NCBI GenBank assembly: GCA_047777475.1
Contig: JBKEET010000003.1
Location: forward strand, 124,001-188,000
Direction of reading: 5' to 3'
DNA from: Sutterella sp047777475
GTDB lineage: Bacteria; Pseudomonadota; Gammaproteobacteria; Burkholderiales; Burkholderiaceae_F
Length of the DNA stretch: 64,000 nucleotides
A program made the translations under genes and the position numbers. The notes under the pieces are model-generated. The model saw only the letters and a list, made by a program, of their open reading frames with translations, did not search any database and had not been told where the DNA came from. Positions 15,491 through 25,404 of the stretch are shown here, piece by piece (the stretch's first letter is position 1; each line of letters begins with the position of its first letter).

Positions 15491-17542
15491 ATGCTCCGCT
15501 ATGTGCGCCTCGTTCTGATTGTCATCACCGTCATCGCGCTGTTCGTGCTCGGCGCCGTTGCGGCGCTTTACCTCTACATCACGCCGGAACGCGTGCAGGC
15601 CCGCCTCTCCGAAGCGCTTTACCGCGACCTCGGCGTCACGGTCGAGCCTTCCGGCCCCGTCAAGGTGCGCATCCTGCCGCGCCTTCGCATCGCTTATCCC
15701 AAGAGCACGATCCGACTCACGAGCACCGAGGCCGCCTCGGGCGTGGACTCGGCCCTCTTTGAGATGACGCCCTTCGCGTTCTTCGCCGCCCGCCCGCGCA
15801 TCGACTCGCTCACGCTCGTGCGCCCCGCGCTGACGATCTCGACCGAAGACTGGACGCGCTTTGTCACGCGCGATTCAACCGAGACGCTGCCGATCTGGAA
15901 CATCGGCGCGCTCTACATCCAGGACGGCACGCTCTCGATCGAGCGCCGCGGCGGCGCCGAGCCGGTGCGGTTCACGGGCCTGAAGGCGGGCTTTGCCGAG
16001 CTCACCGAAAAAGGCGCGGCGCTCACCGCGGCGGCGCTTGCCTCGCTGCCCTCGCTCTCGGGCGAAATGACGCTCAAGGGACAGGCCGACTGGTCGCACG
16101 GCATCCGCAGCCTCACGCTCGGCAGTGCGGACTTCACTTTCAAGGGCCTGGCGGGCGGGCGCGACCTGCGCCTTGAGGCCAAGGCGGACTCGCTCACGCT
16201 CGGCGAATCGCCGCGGGCCGCCAACGCAAGCGCTGCGGCCGACCTCGCCGAAGGCCGCCGCCTGACGGCCTCCTGCGGCTCGGTTTCTCTCGTTTCGGGC
16301 GTTCTGAGCACCGATGCGCTCAATGCCGCCTTTTCCTTCGACGGCGAGGGCGGGCGCGAGACGCTGAGCATCAGGGCGCCGTTCAAGGTCGCGCTCGAGA
16401 GCGGCGAGCTCTCCGCCCAGCCGCTCGAAGCGCATTCAAGCCTCATGAAGACCGGCGCCAAGAATCCCGAGGACCTCGGCCGCATGACGGGCGAGGCGCT
16501 CTGGAGCGGCCGCGGCGGGACGGGCCGGCTCGTGCTCGAAGGCAGTTACCGCGGCATGCCGCTCAGCGTGCGGCTCACGGGCACGGGGCTCGCCGAAACC
16601 GCCTCGGGCGAAGGCAAGCCCGAGCTCTCGGGCGACGTGCGCCTCGGCAGGCTGCCCGCGCCGATCTGGCGCTCGCTGCTTGCGGGCTCCCGCCTTCTCG
16701 ATGCGTTCAACGGCAGCTTCAGGCTCGAGGTTTCGCCGGAGCTCCCGGGCAGCGCCGTGACGTCTTTTTCCGCCGGCATCACCGTGAAGGACGGCCGCGC
16801 CTCCTGGAAGGACGGCACGAGCAGCTTCGGCGGCACGTCGCTCATCAGCTCGGGCGAGCTTTCCGCCGACGGCGCCTGGCACTCCGAGGGGCACTGGGAC
16901 CGCGCGCTTCCCGAGCTCCTCGCGCCCTTTGCCTCCGCCGTCACCTCGGGCTCGTTCAAGGCCGAGGGCCGCATCGGCGCGGAGCGCATTGCCTCGCTCT
17001 CGGCGCGGGTAAGCGCCGCCGACGGCGAGCTTTACGGCGCCGACCTCCCGTCGGCCGCCGCCATCATGGCCGACGAGCAGCCCGAGAGCGCCCCGAAGCG
17101 CGCCTTCAAGACCTCCTCGGCCACGCCGTTTTCTTCGCTTTCCTTCGTGCTCAGCTGCCGCGACGGCACCTGCGGCGCCGAGCAGGGCCTGGTGAAGGGC
17201 GACGGCTTTACCGCCGACTTTGCGGGCGAATCGGGCTCGCTCAAGGGCACGGTCACGTTCACCGATGCGCTCGGGCACAAGCTCTTTGCCATGCCGGCCG
17301 CCGTTTCCGCCAAGGACGGCAAGGCCGTCTGGACGCCCGACTGGAGCAAGGCGCTTGCCGAGGACAAGGCCAATGCCGGCGAAAAGGGCTGGAGCGTGAA
17401 GCGCGCCAAGGACTGGCTGCTGCGCCGGTTCGACGACTGGTGGCAGGGCATCGAGCTCCCAAGCTTCGAGCTGCCGGACTGGCCCGACTGGCTGCCCTGG
17501 GGCGGCGACAAAAAGGAACCCGCGCCGGGCAACCGTGCCTGA
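15491..17542 (+). CDS. AsmA family protein
   Basis: A large envelope protein with one N-terminal membrane anchor (LVLIVITVIALFVLGAVAAL) and a long periplasmic region. The segment after the anchor (ARLSEALYRDLGVTVEPSGPVKVRILPRL) is the AsmA/TamB-like beginning, where the repeating beta-groove fold starts. Proteins of this group are implicated in phospholipid transport to the outer membrane. The C-terminus ends in a Trp/Pro-rich amphipathic stretch (PDWPDWLPW). The ATG at 15491 was chosen over 15440 because the hydrophobic anchor begins there. It converges on yfhL, 28 bp away. Confidence 0.82.
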   Translation: MLRYVRLVLIVITVIALFVLGAVAALYLYITPERVQARLSEALYRDLGVTVEPSGPVKVRILPRLRIAYPKSTIRLTSTEAASGVDSALFEMTPFAFFAARPRIDSLTLVRPALTISTEDWTRFVTRDSTETLPIWNIGALYIQDGTLSIERRGGAEPVRFTGLKAGFAELTEKGAALTAAALASLPSLSGEMTLKGQADWSHGIRSLTLGSADFTFKGLAGGRDLRLEAKADSLTLGESPRAANASAAADLAEGRRLTASCGSVSLVSGVLSTDALNAAFSFDGEGGRETLSIRAPFKVALESGELSAQPLEAHSSLMKTGAKNPEDLGRMTGEALWSGRGGTGRLVLEGSYRGMPLSVRLTGTGLAETASGEGKPELSGDVRLGRLPAPIWRSLLAGSRLLDAFNGSFRLEVSPELPGSAVTSFSAGITVKDGRASWKDGTSSFGGTSLISSGELSADGAWHSEGHWDRALPELLAPFASAVTSGSFKAEGRIGAERIASLSARVSAADGELYGADLPSAAAIMADEQPESAPKRAFKTSSATPFSSLSFVLSCRDGTCGAEQGLVKGDGFTADFAGESGSLKGTVTFTDALGHKLFAMPAAVSAKDGKAVWTPDWSKALAEDKANAGEKGWSVKRAKDWLLRRFDDWWQGIELPSFELPDWPDWLPWGGDKKEPAPGNRA

Positions 17543-17570
17543 CGCGGGTGCGTGAGAAGCGGCGCTTTTT

Positions 17571-17873
17571 TCAGCGCGCCCTGCCGATGCCGGCCTCGTC
17601 GGCCGCCGCCTCGATGCGGCGCCTCAGCGCGAGGCGCCGGTGCTTCTCGGCGAGCTCCCCGGGCGTCTCGCGTCGCCGCGGATTGACCGTGATGCACTGC
17701 GGCACCGGGCAGAGCTCGCGGCAGTGCGGGGCATCGTAGTCGCCCGTGCACTCCGTGCAGCGGCCCGCGCGGATGAAGAAAATGCCGTCGTCGCCGCAGA
17801 CGATGGCCTGGTTGGGGCACTCGGGCTCGCAGATGCCGCAGCCGATGCACTCGTCGGTGATCATCAATGCCAT
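17571..17873 (-). CDS. yfhL: YfhL-family 2[4Fe-4S] ferredoxin
   Basis: A small ferredoxin of about 100 residues. The first cluster motif is CIGCGICEPEC and the second is the expanded CTEC-x8-CRELC characteristic of YfhL/Allochromatium-type ferredoxins, with low-potential clusters. The start ATG at 17873 gives the family N-terminus MALMITDECIGCG. It is the last gene of the rsmD-coaD-yfhL cluster, an arrangement conserved in betaproteobacteria. The physiological partner is unknown. Confidence 0.92.
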   Translation of the reverse strand: MALMITDECIGCGICEPECPNQAIVCGDDGIFFIRAGRCTECTGDYDAPHCRELCPVPQCITVNPRRRETPGELAEKHRRLALRRRIEAAADEAGIGRAR

Positions 17874-17883
17874 GGCCGCTCCC

Positions 17884-18384
17884 TCACCGCTCCGCTTTCT
17901 TCGCCGCCACGGCGCGCGCAAGCGCCTCGGCGGCGCAGGGCGCCACGAACGGCAGCGCATCCTTGGCGCTCATCTCCGCGATCTCGCGGATGAAGGTGCC
18001 GCTCACGAACTGGTACTGCTCGGAGGGCATCATGAAGATCGTCTCGATTCCGGGCATCAGCCGGCGGTTCATGCCCGCCATCTGGAACTCGTACTCGAAA
18101 TCGCTCACCGCGCGGGCGCCGCGCACGATGACGCGGGCGCCGTGGCCTTCGGCGAAATCCTTGAGGAGCCCGGTGAAGCCGAGCACCTTCACGTTCTTGT
18201 AGGGAGCGCAGATCTCGCGCGCAACGCGCACGCGCTCTTCAAACGAAAGCAGCGGGTGCTTCTTGCGGCTTTCGGCCACGCCGACGATCACCTCGTCGAA
18301 GATCAGGGAGGCGCGCCGCACAATGTCGGCGTGCCCGTTGGTCATCGGGTCGAAAGTCCCGGGATAGACAGCTGTCGTCATCAT
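17884..18384 (-). CDS. coaD: Phosphopantetheine adenylyltransferase
   Basis: CoaD catalyses the penultimate step of coenzyme A synthesis. The nucleotidyltransferase motif is GTFDPMTNGH near residue 9-18, and the second conserved segment is the C-terminal VSGTFIREIA. Its 166 residues are typical. Two in-frame ATG codons (18384 and 18381) are adjacent; either is possible. The start overlaps the rsmD stop, so translation is coupled. Confidence 0.95.
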   Translation of the reverse strand: MMTTAVYPGTFDPMTNGHADIVRRASLIFDEVIVGVAESRKKHPLLSFEERVRVAREICAPYKNVKVLGFTGLLKDFAEGHGARVIVRGARAVSDFEYEFQMAGMNRRLMPGIETIFMMPSEQYQFVSGTFIREIAEMSAKDALPFVAPCAAEALARAVAAKKAER

Positions 18385-19073
18385 TTTTTCCGTTTCTCTT
18401 CCTTGGAAGGCTTGGCGAGCCCGGCGACGGCGCTGCCCGCGCGGGCGAGCAGCTCGAAGCGCACCGCGCCGGCGCCGGCGGAGCGCACGCGCACCAGGCC
18501 GAGTTCCTCAAGCGTCTCCGCAGGCAGCAGGCTGCCCGGGGACTCCACATAAAGAAGACCCTCGGGAGCAAGGTGCGGAAGCGCCGCCGCGGCGGCTTTT
18601 TTCTGCAGCTCCTTGCTGAACGGAGGATCGATCACAATAAAATCATAGCGTTGCGGCGTTCCTTCCAGGAAAGCGAACGCATCGCACGCGTGGCAGCGCA
18701 TCTCGGGCGCGGCGCCGAGGCGCTTCAGGGCGGCGCGGATCGCCGCAACGCTCGCGCGGTTGGTGTCGACCCAGTCGACCTGCGAGGCCCCGCGGCTCGC
18801 CGCTTCGAGGCCCATGGCGCCCGAGCCCGCGAACATATCGAGGACGGCGCGGCCATCGAGCGGGCCGATGAGATGAGAGAGCCAGTCGTAGACGGTTTCG
18901 CGCACCCTTTCCGAGGTCGGCCGAAGCCCCTCGGCCAAAGGCACTTCGATGAGGCTGCGGCGCCAGCGGCCCGCGACAATTCGCACGCTGCCGCGGCCCC
19001 GCTTGGGGCCTGTCGTTGTTAAACTAGTGGCGCCTGCGCCGTCGGCGCGCCGAAAATACTTACGAACTGCCAT
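18381..19073 (-). CDS. rsmD: 16S rRNA (guanine(966)-N2)-methyltransferase RsmD
   Basis: RsmD methylates G966 of 16S rRNA. Recognisable are VRIVAGRWRR at the beginning of the conserved part, RPTSERVRETVYDWL, the SAM-binding LDMFAGSGAMGLEAASRG and the catalytic IDPPF motif. The start is uncertain. ATG 19073 gives 230 residues with a 28-residue leader and sits only 7 bp from the divergent ftsY start. GTG 18986 would give a protein beginning at VRIVAG. The longer form is reported because betaproteobacterial RsmD often has such a leader. Confidence 0.88.
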   Translation of the reverse strand: MAVRKYFRRADGAGATSLTTTGPKRGRGSVRIVAGRWRRSLIEVPLAEGLRPTSERVRETVYDWLSHLIGPLDGRAVLDMFAGSGAMGLEAASRGASQVDWVDTNRASVAAIRAALKRLGAAPEMRCHACDAFAFLEGTPQRYDFIVIDPPFSKELQKKAAAAALPHLAPEGLLYVESPGSLLPAETLEELGLVRVRSAGAGAVRFELLARAGSAVAGLAKPSKEEKRKK

Positions 19074-19080
19074 AGAAACT

Positions 19081-20016
<936 letters not shown>

Positions 20017-20046
20017 CAAGAAAACATTCATCGGGACAGAACCATC

Positions 20047-21510
20047 ATGCTTTTAGGTGCAGTTGATCTCGGCAGCAACAGCTTCCGCGTGGAAATCGGC
20101 CGCGTTGTCGGCGACCGCATCATCACGCAGAGCTCCTTCAAGGAAACCGTCCGCCTCGCGGGCGGCTTCGATGCCGCGGGCGCGCTCACGCCCGAGATCC
20201 AGGAGAAAGCACTCGCCTGCCTCACCCGCTTCAGGGAAAGGCTCGCGGGCCTGCCCGCCTCGCAGGTGCGCGCCGTCGGCACGCAGGCCATGCGCATCGC
20301 GACCAACTCCGAGGAATTCCTGAAGAAGGCGGAAGCCGCGCTCGGCTACCCCATCGAAATCCTGAGCGGCCACGAGGAAGCCCGCATGGTCTTCTCGGGC
20401 TGCGCGGCGACGCTGCCGCCCTCCGACAAGCGCCGCCTCATCGTCGACATCGGCGGCGCGAGCACGGAAGCGGTCATCGGCCGGGGCCATACGGCGCAGA
20501 AGTACGAAAGCTTCCACGTCGGCTGCGTCAACACCTCCATCAATTTTTTCCCGGGCGGCGCGCTTTCGCCCTCGCGGCTTGAAAAGGCGATCGTCGCCTG
20601 CTCGGCCGAGTTCGAGGACAGCGCCGCCAAGTTCACACCTGACACCTACGACGAAGCGTTCGGCTCCGCGGGCACGTTCGGCGCGGTTTCCGAAATCTGC
20701 GCCCAGCTCGGCTGGAGCGACGGCACGGTGCGGCCCGAGCACCTCGCGCAGCTGCGCGAGATGCTGCTGAAGTTCAAGAACGTCGAGCACATCCGCATGG
20801 AAGGCCTCAAGCCCGAGCGCCGCGAGGTGATCGCGGGCGGCCTGGCGGTGCTTTCCGCCGTCTTCAGCACGTTCGGCATCAAGGAAATGCGCCCCGCGGA
20901 GGGCGCCCTCCGCGTCGGCCTGCTCTATTCGCTGCTCGATGTGGCGCAGGACCGCGACCCGCGCGACGTGACCGTCGACGCGCTGCTGCGCGAGACCGCA
21001 GTCGACCGCGCCCAGGCCGAGCGCGTCGCCTCGATGAGCCTCGTGCTGCTGCGGCGCCTTTCGCCCAAGAGCTCGCAGGAGCGCTTCAAGTACCTGCGCT
21101 GGGCCGCGCTCCTCCATGAGATCGGCATGCTCATCTCGACGAGCCACTACCACCACCACAGCCACTACATCATCGCCAACGCCGACATGCCGGGCTTCTC
21201 GAGCACGGACCAGAAGCGCATGGCCGCGCTCGTGCTCGCGCAGCGCGGCGGCCTCGGCAAGATCTCCGAGATGCTCGCCGACCCCGCCAAGACCGAAGAG
21301 GTGCTCGCGCTCCGCCTGGCGGTGATCCTCTGCCACGCCCGGCGCGACATCGAGCTGCCCGACCTCAACGTCAACCGCGACAGCCGCGGCGTCACCATCT
21401 ACATGGACCGCGCCTGGCTCGACGCGCACCCGCTGACCGCCTATCTGCTCGAGCAGGAATGCGAAAGCTGGCGCAAGACGGGCCGCGGCGTTTTCGTGGA
21501 AGGCTTTTAA
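20047..21510 (+). CDS. ppx: Ppx/GppA family exopolyphosphatase
   Basis: An ASKHA-fold phosphatase acting on polyphosphate or guanosine pentaphosphate. The N-terminus GAVDLGSNSFRVEIGRV is phosphate-binding motif 1, and VDIGGASTEAVIG is motif 2. A C-terminal HD-like helical domain follows (LRWAALLHEIGMLI, then a run of histidines HYHHHSHY). Length (487) fits. Ppx and GppA cannot be separated from the sequence alone. It sits between ftsY and ftsE, 30 bp after the former and 9 bp before the latter. Confidence 0.9.
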   Translation: MLLGAVDLGSNSFRVEIGRVVGDRIITQSSFKETVRLAGGFDAAGALTPEIQEKALACLTRFRERLAGLPASQVRAVGTQAMRIATNSEEFLKKAEAALGYPIEILSGHEEARMVFSGCAATLPPSDKRRLIVDIGGASTEAVIGRGHTAQKYESFHVGCVNTSINFFPGGALSPSRLEKAIVACSAEFEDSAAKFTPDTYDEAFGSAGTFGAVSEICAQLGWSDGTVRPEHLAQLREMLLKFKNVEHIRMEGLKPERREVIAGGLAVLSAVFSTFGIKEMRPAEGALRVGLLYSLLDVAQDRDPRDVTVDALLRETAVDRAQAERVASMSLVLLRRLSPKSSQERFKYLRWAALLHEIGMLISTSHYHHHSHYIIANADMPGFSSTDQKRMAALVLAQRGGLGKISEMLADPAKTEEVLALRLAVILCHARRDIELPDLNVNRDSRGVTIYMDRAWLDAHPLTAYLLEQECESWRKTGRGVFVEGF

Positions 21511-21519
21511 GAGGCTGCC

Positions 21520-22191
21520 ATGGCGGATGCACCTTTGCTCTCCCTGCGCGGCGTCAGCGTCGATTTCGACGGCTTCACCGTCATTGAGAACCTCACGCTC
21601 TCCGTGGGCCGCGGCGAGTTCGTCGTGCTCCACGGCAGCACGGGCAGCGGCAAGAGCACGATTCTCAAGCTCATCGCCGGCCTTGTGCAGCCGAGCGAGG
21701 GCTCGGTGACCGTAGCGGGCGACCGCGTCGACCTGTTCGACGCGGCGCAGCGGCGCTGGCTGCGCCGCTCCATGGGCCTGATGCTTCCCGAAGGGGCGCT
21801 CCTGCCCGACCGCTCGGTGCTCGACAACGTGATGCTGCCGACGCTCGCCGCCGAGGAGAACTACTCCGAGGCGCGCCGCCGCGCCATGCTCGCGCTCACC
21901 AAGTGCGGCATCGCCGACCTGGCGGACCTCCGGCCCTCGATGCTTTCGGGCGGCCAGCTCCAGCTCGCCGCGCTGGCGCGCGCCGTCGTCAACCGTCCCG
22001 TGCTGATCCTCGCCGACGAGCCTGCCGCGCACCTCGACGAGGCCAATTCGCGCACGCTCATCAACCTGCTCGGCGCCTTCAGCGCCGCCGGCGTCACGGT
22101 GATCGTCGCCAGCCACCAGCACCTTGCGCCGGAGGGCGTGCGCTCGCGCGAGATCACGCTCAGCTCGGCCGTGCGGGAGAATATGCCATGA
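21520..22191 (+). CDS. ftsE: Cell division ATP-binding protein FtsE
   Basis: FtsE is the ATPase partner of FtsX; the complex controls periplasmic amidase activation through EnvC at the division site. The Walker A motif is GSTGSGKST, the signature LSGGQLQLAALARA, and Walker B ILADEPAAHLDEA. The 223 residues are normal. Its stop overlaps the ftsX start by ATGA. An envC-type gene also occurs in this window at 26795. Confidence 0.93.
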   Translation: MADAPLLSLRGVSVDFDGFTVIENLTLSVGRGEFVVLHGSTGSGKSTILKLIAGLVQPSEGSVTVAGDRVDLFDAAQRRWLRRSMGLMLPEGALLPDRSVLDNVMLPTLAAEENYSEARRRAMLALTKCGIADLADLRPSMLSGGQLQLAALARAVVNRPVLILADEPAAHLDEANSRTLINLLGAFSAAGVTVIVASHQHLAPEGVRSREITLSSAVRENMP

Positions 22192-23078
22192 GCTTTGCCT
22201 CCGCCCGCCGCTGGGCGCTTTCCGAAACGTTCCGCGGGCTCTTCCAGAACAAGGGCCTCTTCGCGCTCTCGACGCTGCTTGCGGCGCTCGCGCTCTCGAT
22301 CCCGCTTTTCATCTCGGCGATCTTCTACGAATTCGCCGAGCCGGTGCGCGCGCTGCCCACCGCCGTCGAAATCACGGTCTTCCCCAACAAGGGCGCCGAC
22401 GCCAAGGCCATCGCCAAGCTGGTGAGCACCGTGGGCGGCATCGAGAAGACCGAGATCATCGCGCGCGACACGGCCATGCAGGAGCTCAACGACCAGCTCG
22501 GCCTCAAGAACAAGACGCTTGAGAACAATCCCCTGCCCGACATCATCGTGGCGACGGTGCGGGACCGCGCCAGCACCCGCGAGGTCGACGCGGCCGCCGA
22601 TGCCATCGAGAAGATCAAGGGCGTGCAGATGATCGCCTACGAAACGGCCTGGCGCGACAAGCTGCAGGCGCTTTCGCGCGCGGCGCTCACCACCGTCGGC
22701 TGCCTCGGCGCCGTGGTGCTCGCGCTCGTGATGCTCGTGCTTGCCGCCGCGATCCGAATGACCACCGCTTCGGCGATGCCGCAGATGAAGGTGCTCTATC
22801 TCTTCGGCGCCTCGCCCTCCTTTGCCATGCGCCCCTTTGCCTGGCGCGGCTTCCTCATGATGGCCGCCGCGAGCCTCGGCGCCCTCGGCATCACGCAGGC
22901 GGGCCTCACGCTGCTGCGGGAGCCCATGGCGGGCCTCGCGAAGCTCTACGGCATCAGCCTGCACCTTTCGATGCCCGGGGCGTCCTGGTGCGCAGGCTTT
23001 GTCCTCGCCTGCAGCGTCGCGGGCTACATCGTCGCCGTCGTTTCGGCGCACAGCTCCTGGCGCAAGGTGCAGTCATAG
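22188..23078 (+). CDS. ftsX: Cell division protein FtsX
   Basis: Membrane partner of FtsE. Four hydrophobic segments are visible: one near residue 25-45 (LFALSTLLAALALSIPLF) and three in the C-terminal half (VVLALVMLVLAAAI; LMMAAASLGALGI; VLACSVAGYIVAVV). The large extracytoplasmic domain between TM1 and TM2 (about residues 55-170) is the region that recruits EnvC. The total of 296 residues fits. It begins within the ftsE stop codon. Confidence 0.93.
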   Translation: MSFASARRWALSETFRGLFQNKGLFALSTLLAALALSIPLFISAIFYEFAEPVRALPTAVEITVFPNKGADAKAIAKLVSTVGGIEKTEIIARDTAMQELNDQLGLKNKTLENNPLPDIIVATVRDRASTREVDAAADAIEKIKGVQMIAYETAWRDKLQALSRAALTTVGCLGAVVLALVMLVLAAAIRMTTASAMPQMKVLYLFGASPSFAMRPFAWRGFLMMAAASLGALGITQAGLTLLREPMAGLAKLYGISLHLSMPGASWCAGFVLACSVAGYIVAVVSAHSSWRKVQS

Positions 23079-23094
23079 CCGCTTCGGCAAAACG

Positions 23095-23123
23095 TTGTAC
23101 CATTAGGTGAAAAACCTTATTTT
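23095..23123 (+). promoter_or_regulatory. Candidate promoter of rpoH
   Basis: TTGTAC (23095-23100) and TATTTT (23118-23123) are separated by exactly 17 bp. Matches to consensus are moderate. AAGGAT serves as the ribosome binding site before the ATG at 23136. Confidence 0.4.
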
Positions 23124-23135
23124 CCAAAGGATCCG

Positions 23136-24074
23136 ATGGCAGAAGACAAGACCAAGGAAAGCCGCGGCACCGCGCTGGTAACCTACAAGGAGCCCTCGCC
23201 CCCTGCGCTCATCGGCCCGCTCGGCGACCTTGAAGCGTTCATGCGCGCCGCCGAGAAGGCGCCTGTGCTGAGCGCCGAGCAGGAGCGCAGCCTTGCCCTG
23301 CGGCTTCGCGACCACAATGACATGCAGGCCGCCCAGGAGCTCATCCTGAGCCACCTGAGGCTTGTCATTTCGATTGCCCGCGGCTTCCTCGGCTACGGCC
23401 TGCCTTATGCCGATCTCATCCAGGAAGGCAACATCGGCCTGATAAAGGCCATCAAGCACTACGACCCCGACCGCGGCGCACGGCTCATGACGTTTGCCGT
23501 GCACTGGATCCGCTCCGAGATCCAGGAATACATCATCCGCAACTGGCGCATCGTGAAGCTGGCGACCACCAAGAACCAGCGCAAGCTCTTCTTCAATCTC
23601 CGGCAGATGAAGGAAGACTCGCAGAAGGCGCTCACCAACCAGCAGGCCGAGCGCATCGCGCTCACGCTCGACGTCAAGCCCAAGGACGTGCTCGACATGG
23701 AAGAGCGCATGTACGGCCAGGAGCAGAGCTTCGACGCGCCCGCCGGCGCCGAGAGCGACGACAGCGAGTCCTTCGCGCCCGCCGACTGGCTCAGCCGCGA
23801 CACCGACAAGCCAGACGTCATCATGGAAGAGGAAAACCGCGAGCGCATGGAAGGCGAAGGGCTTGCGATGGCGCTCGACTCGCTCGACGCGCGAAGCCGC
23901 CGCATCATCGAGGCGCGCTACCTGCGCCGCGACGCCGACGGCAACGCCAAGCCGATGACCCTCCAGGAACTCGCCGCCGAGCTCGGCATCTCCGCCGAGC
24001 GCGTGCGCCAGATCGAGAAGCAGGCGCTCGCGAAGATGCGCCGCGCCCTGGCCTCCGCTCATTACGAACCCTAA
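23136..24074 (+). CDS. rpoH: RNA polymerase sigma-32 (heat-shock) factor RpoH
   Basis: Directs transcription of heat-shock genes. Region 2 is clear (DLIQEGNIGLIKAIKHYDP and MTFAVHWIRSEIQEYI), and the RpoH-specific box appears as TTKNQRKLFFNLR. Region 4 is a helix-turn-helix (LQELAAELGISAERVRQIEKQAL). Length 312 is slightly longer than E. coli RpoH (284); the N-terminus carries some of the excess. It follows ftsEX, as in many proteobacteria. The next gene starts immediately after its stop. Confidence 0.95.
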   Translation: MAEDKTKESRGTALVTYKEPSPPALIGPLGDLEAFMRAAEKAPVLSAEQERSLALRLRDHNDMQAAQELILSHLRLVISIARGFLGYGLPYADLIQEGNIGLIKAIKHYDPDRGARLMTFAVHWIRSEIQEYIIRNWRIVKLATTKNQRKLFFNLRQMKEDSQKALTNQQAERIALTLDVKPKDVLDMEERMYGQEQSFDAPAGAESDDSESFAPADWLSRDTDKPDVIMEEENRERMEGEGLAMALDSLDARSRRIIEARYLRRDADGNAKPMTLQELAAELGISAERVRQIEKQALAKMRRALASAHYEP

Positions 24075-24545
24075 ATGTTCAACGTCGTTCTCGTTTATCC
24101 GGAAATTCCGCCCAACACGGGCAATGTCATCCGCATGTGCGCCAACACGGGCAGCACGCTGCACCTCATCAAGCCGCTCGGCTTCTCGCTCGAGGACCGG
24201 CTGCTGCGCCGCGCGGGACTCGATTACCGCGAGTTCGCCGACGTGCGCGTGCACGAGTCGTTCGACGCCTTCCTCGAGAAGGAAAAGCCCGAAAAATCGC
24301 GCACCTTCCTTTTTTCCGCGAGGAGCTCGAGCCCCTTTGCCAAGGCGCGCTTCCTGCCGGGCGACTGGTTTGTGTTCGGCGCCGAGAGCAAGGGCCTGCC
24401 CGACGAGATCCTCGGGCGCTACCCCGACTCGCAGCGCATCCGGCTCCCGATGCGCCCCGGCAACCGCAGCCTCAACCTTTCGAACACCTGCGCCGTCGCG
24501 GTCTACGAGGCCTGGCGCCAGAACGGCTACGAGGGCGGCATCTGA
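24075..24545 (+). CDS. trmL: tRNA (cytidine(34)-2'-O)-methyltransferase TrmL
   Basis: A SPOUT-class methyltransferase of the wobble base of tRNA-Leu. Seen are the N-terminal VLVYPEIPPNTGNVIRMCAN, the central FGAESKGLPDEIL and the knot motif IRLPMRPGNRSLNLSNTCAV. At 156 residues the length is typical. The ATG follows the rpoH TAA without any gap, so the two are co-transcribed. Confidence 0.95.
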   Translation: MFNVVLVYPEIPPNTGNVIRMCANTGSTLHLIKPLGFSLEDRLLRRAGLDYREFADVRVHESFDAFLEKEKPEKSRTFLFSARSSSPFAKARFLPGDWFVFGAESKGLPDEILGRYPDSQRIRLPMRPGNRSLNLSNTCAVAVYEAWRQNGYEGGI

Positions 24546-24553
24546 CGCCGCTC

Positions 24554-24612
24554 CGGGGCCGGCCCCGAAAAAAAAGCAAAGGCACCGCGGCCGTTGCAGC
24601 CTGCGGTGCCTT
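24554..24612. terminator. Bidirectional terminator region between trmL and the response regulator
   Basis: Two hairpins occur. The first is CGGGGCCGGCCCCG followed by eight A. The second is a 10-bp stem (24579-24588 with 24603-24612) with TTCTTC on the right, and on the minus strand a T-rich run on the left. It can serve both convergent genes. Confidence 0.75.
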
Positions 24613-24653
24613 CTTCATAACGGCGGGCAGGGCACGCGGCCCTGCATCGCGCC

Positions 24654-25316
24654 TCAGATTTCCTTGTCGATCTTGTGCTCGATCGCGTAGATCGCGGCCT
24701 GCACGCGGCTCGTCAGGCCGAGCTTGCGCAGGATGCTCTGCACGTGCACCTTGACCGTGCTCTCGGCGAGGTTGAGCGCGCGGGCGATTTCCTTGTTGGA
24801 AACGCCGCGGGCGAGCCAGGCGAGCGTCTCGCGCTCGCGGCGCGTGAGCGCCGTCGCATCGGGGCCGGTCTGGCGGCTGCGCGGGGCGGCGGGCTCGGCA
24901 ATGCAGCTCACGAACTTCGTCATCATCTGCGGCGAGATGATGCTGTCGCCGTTGTAGGCCGCGCGGATGGCGCGCAGCAGGAAGTCCTGGTCGATCTTCT
25001 TGAGAAGATAGCCGCGGGCGCCGAGCTTGAGGCACTCGCCGAGCGTTTCGCAGTCCTCGCTCACCGTGAGCATGAGAACGGCGAGGTTGGGATGCGTCTC
25101 GCGGATCTGGGCGAGCGCCTCCTGGCCGTTCATGATCGGCATGTCGACGTCGAGCAGGACGACGTCGGCTTCGACCTGCTCGACGAGCTTGACGCCCTCG
25201 AGGCCGTCGCTGGCCTCGCCGACCACTTCAAAGTCGGGCTGGCGCTGGAGGAGCGCCTTGACGCCGCTGCGGAACAGAGTGTGATCGTCAATCAGCAGAA
25301 TTCGAATAGGCTGCAT
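24654..25316 (-). CDS. NarL/FixJ-family response regulator (orphan)
   Basis: A two-component response regulator. The receiver domain has the acidic pair in LLIDDH, phosphoacceptor Asp in VVLLDVDMPIMNG, the conserved Thr in MLTVSE and Lys in YLLKK. The C-terminal LuxR-type HTH reads LTRRERETLAWLARGVSNKEIARALNL, split here by the usual turn, then ESTVKVHVQSILRKLG. The closest known architecture is NarL/NarP. No sensor kinase gene is next to it, so the input signal is unknown. Two perfect direct repeats lie in its upstream region. Confidence 0.9.
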   Translation of the reverse strand: MQPIRILLIDDHTLFRSGVKALLQRQPDFEVVGEASDGLEGVKLVEQVEADVVLLDVDMPIMNGQEALAQIRETHPNLAVLMLTVSEDCETLGECLKLGARGYLLKKIDQDFLLRAIRAAYNGDSIISPQMMTKFVSCIAEPAAPRSRQTGPDATALTRRERETLAWLARGVSNKEIARALNLAESTVKVHVQSILRKLGLTSRVQAAIYAIEHKIDKEI

Positions 25317-25377
25317 AGTGTTTCCCGATTGGCCCGTGCAATGGCTGCCGGACCTCTCTTTTTATCTAAGGGTATTC

Positions 25378-25404
25378 GAGTATTTTAACGTGAGTATTTT
25401 AACG
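25378..25404. repeat. Tandem direct repeat upstream of the response regulator
   Basis: GAGTATTTTAACG occurs at 25378-25390 and again at 25392-25404 (14-bp period), flanked by TATTCG (25373-25378) and CGAATA (25403-25408). The repeat is AT-rich in a GC-rich genome and lies 62-88 bp upstream of the regulator start. Confidence 0.8.

Noticed and set aside
24137..24754. Arg/Pro-rich frames overlapping trmL and the terminator region
   Set aside because: They are shadows of trmL and the convergent terminator, with no ribosome binding site or homology.
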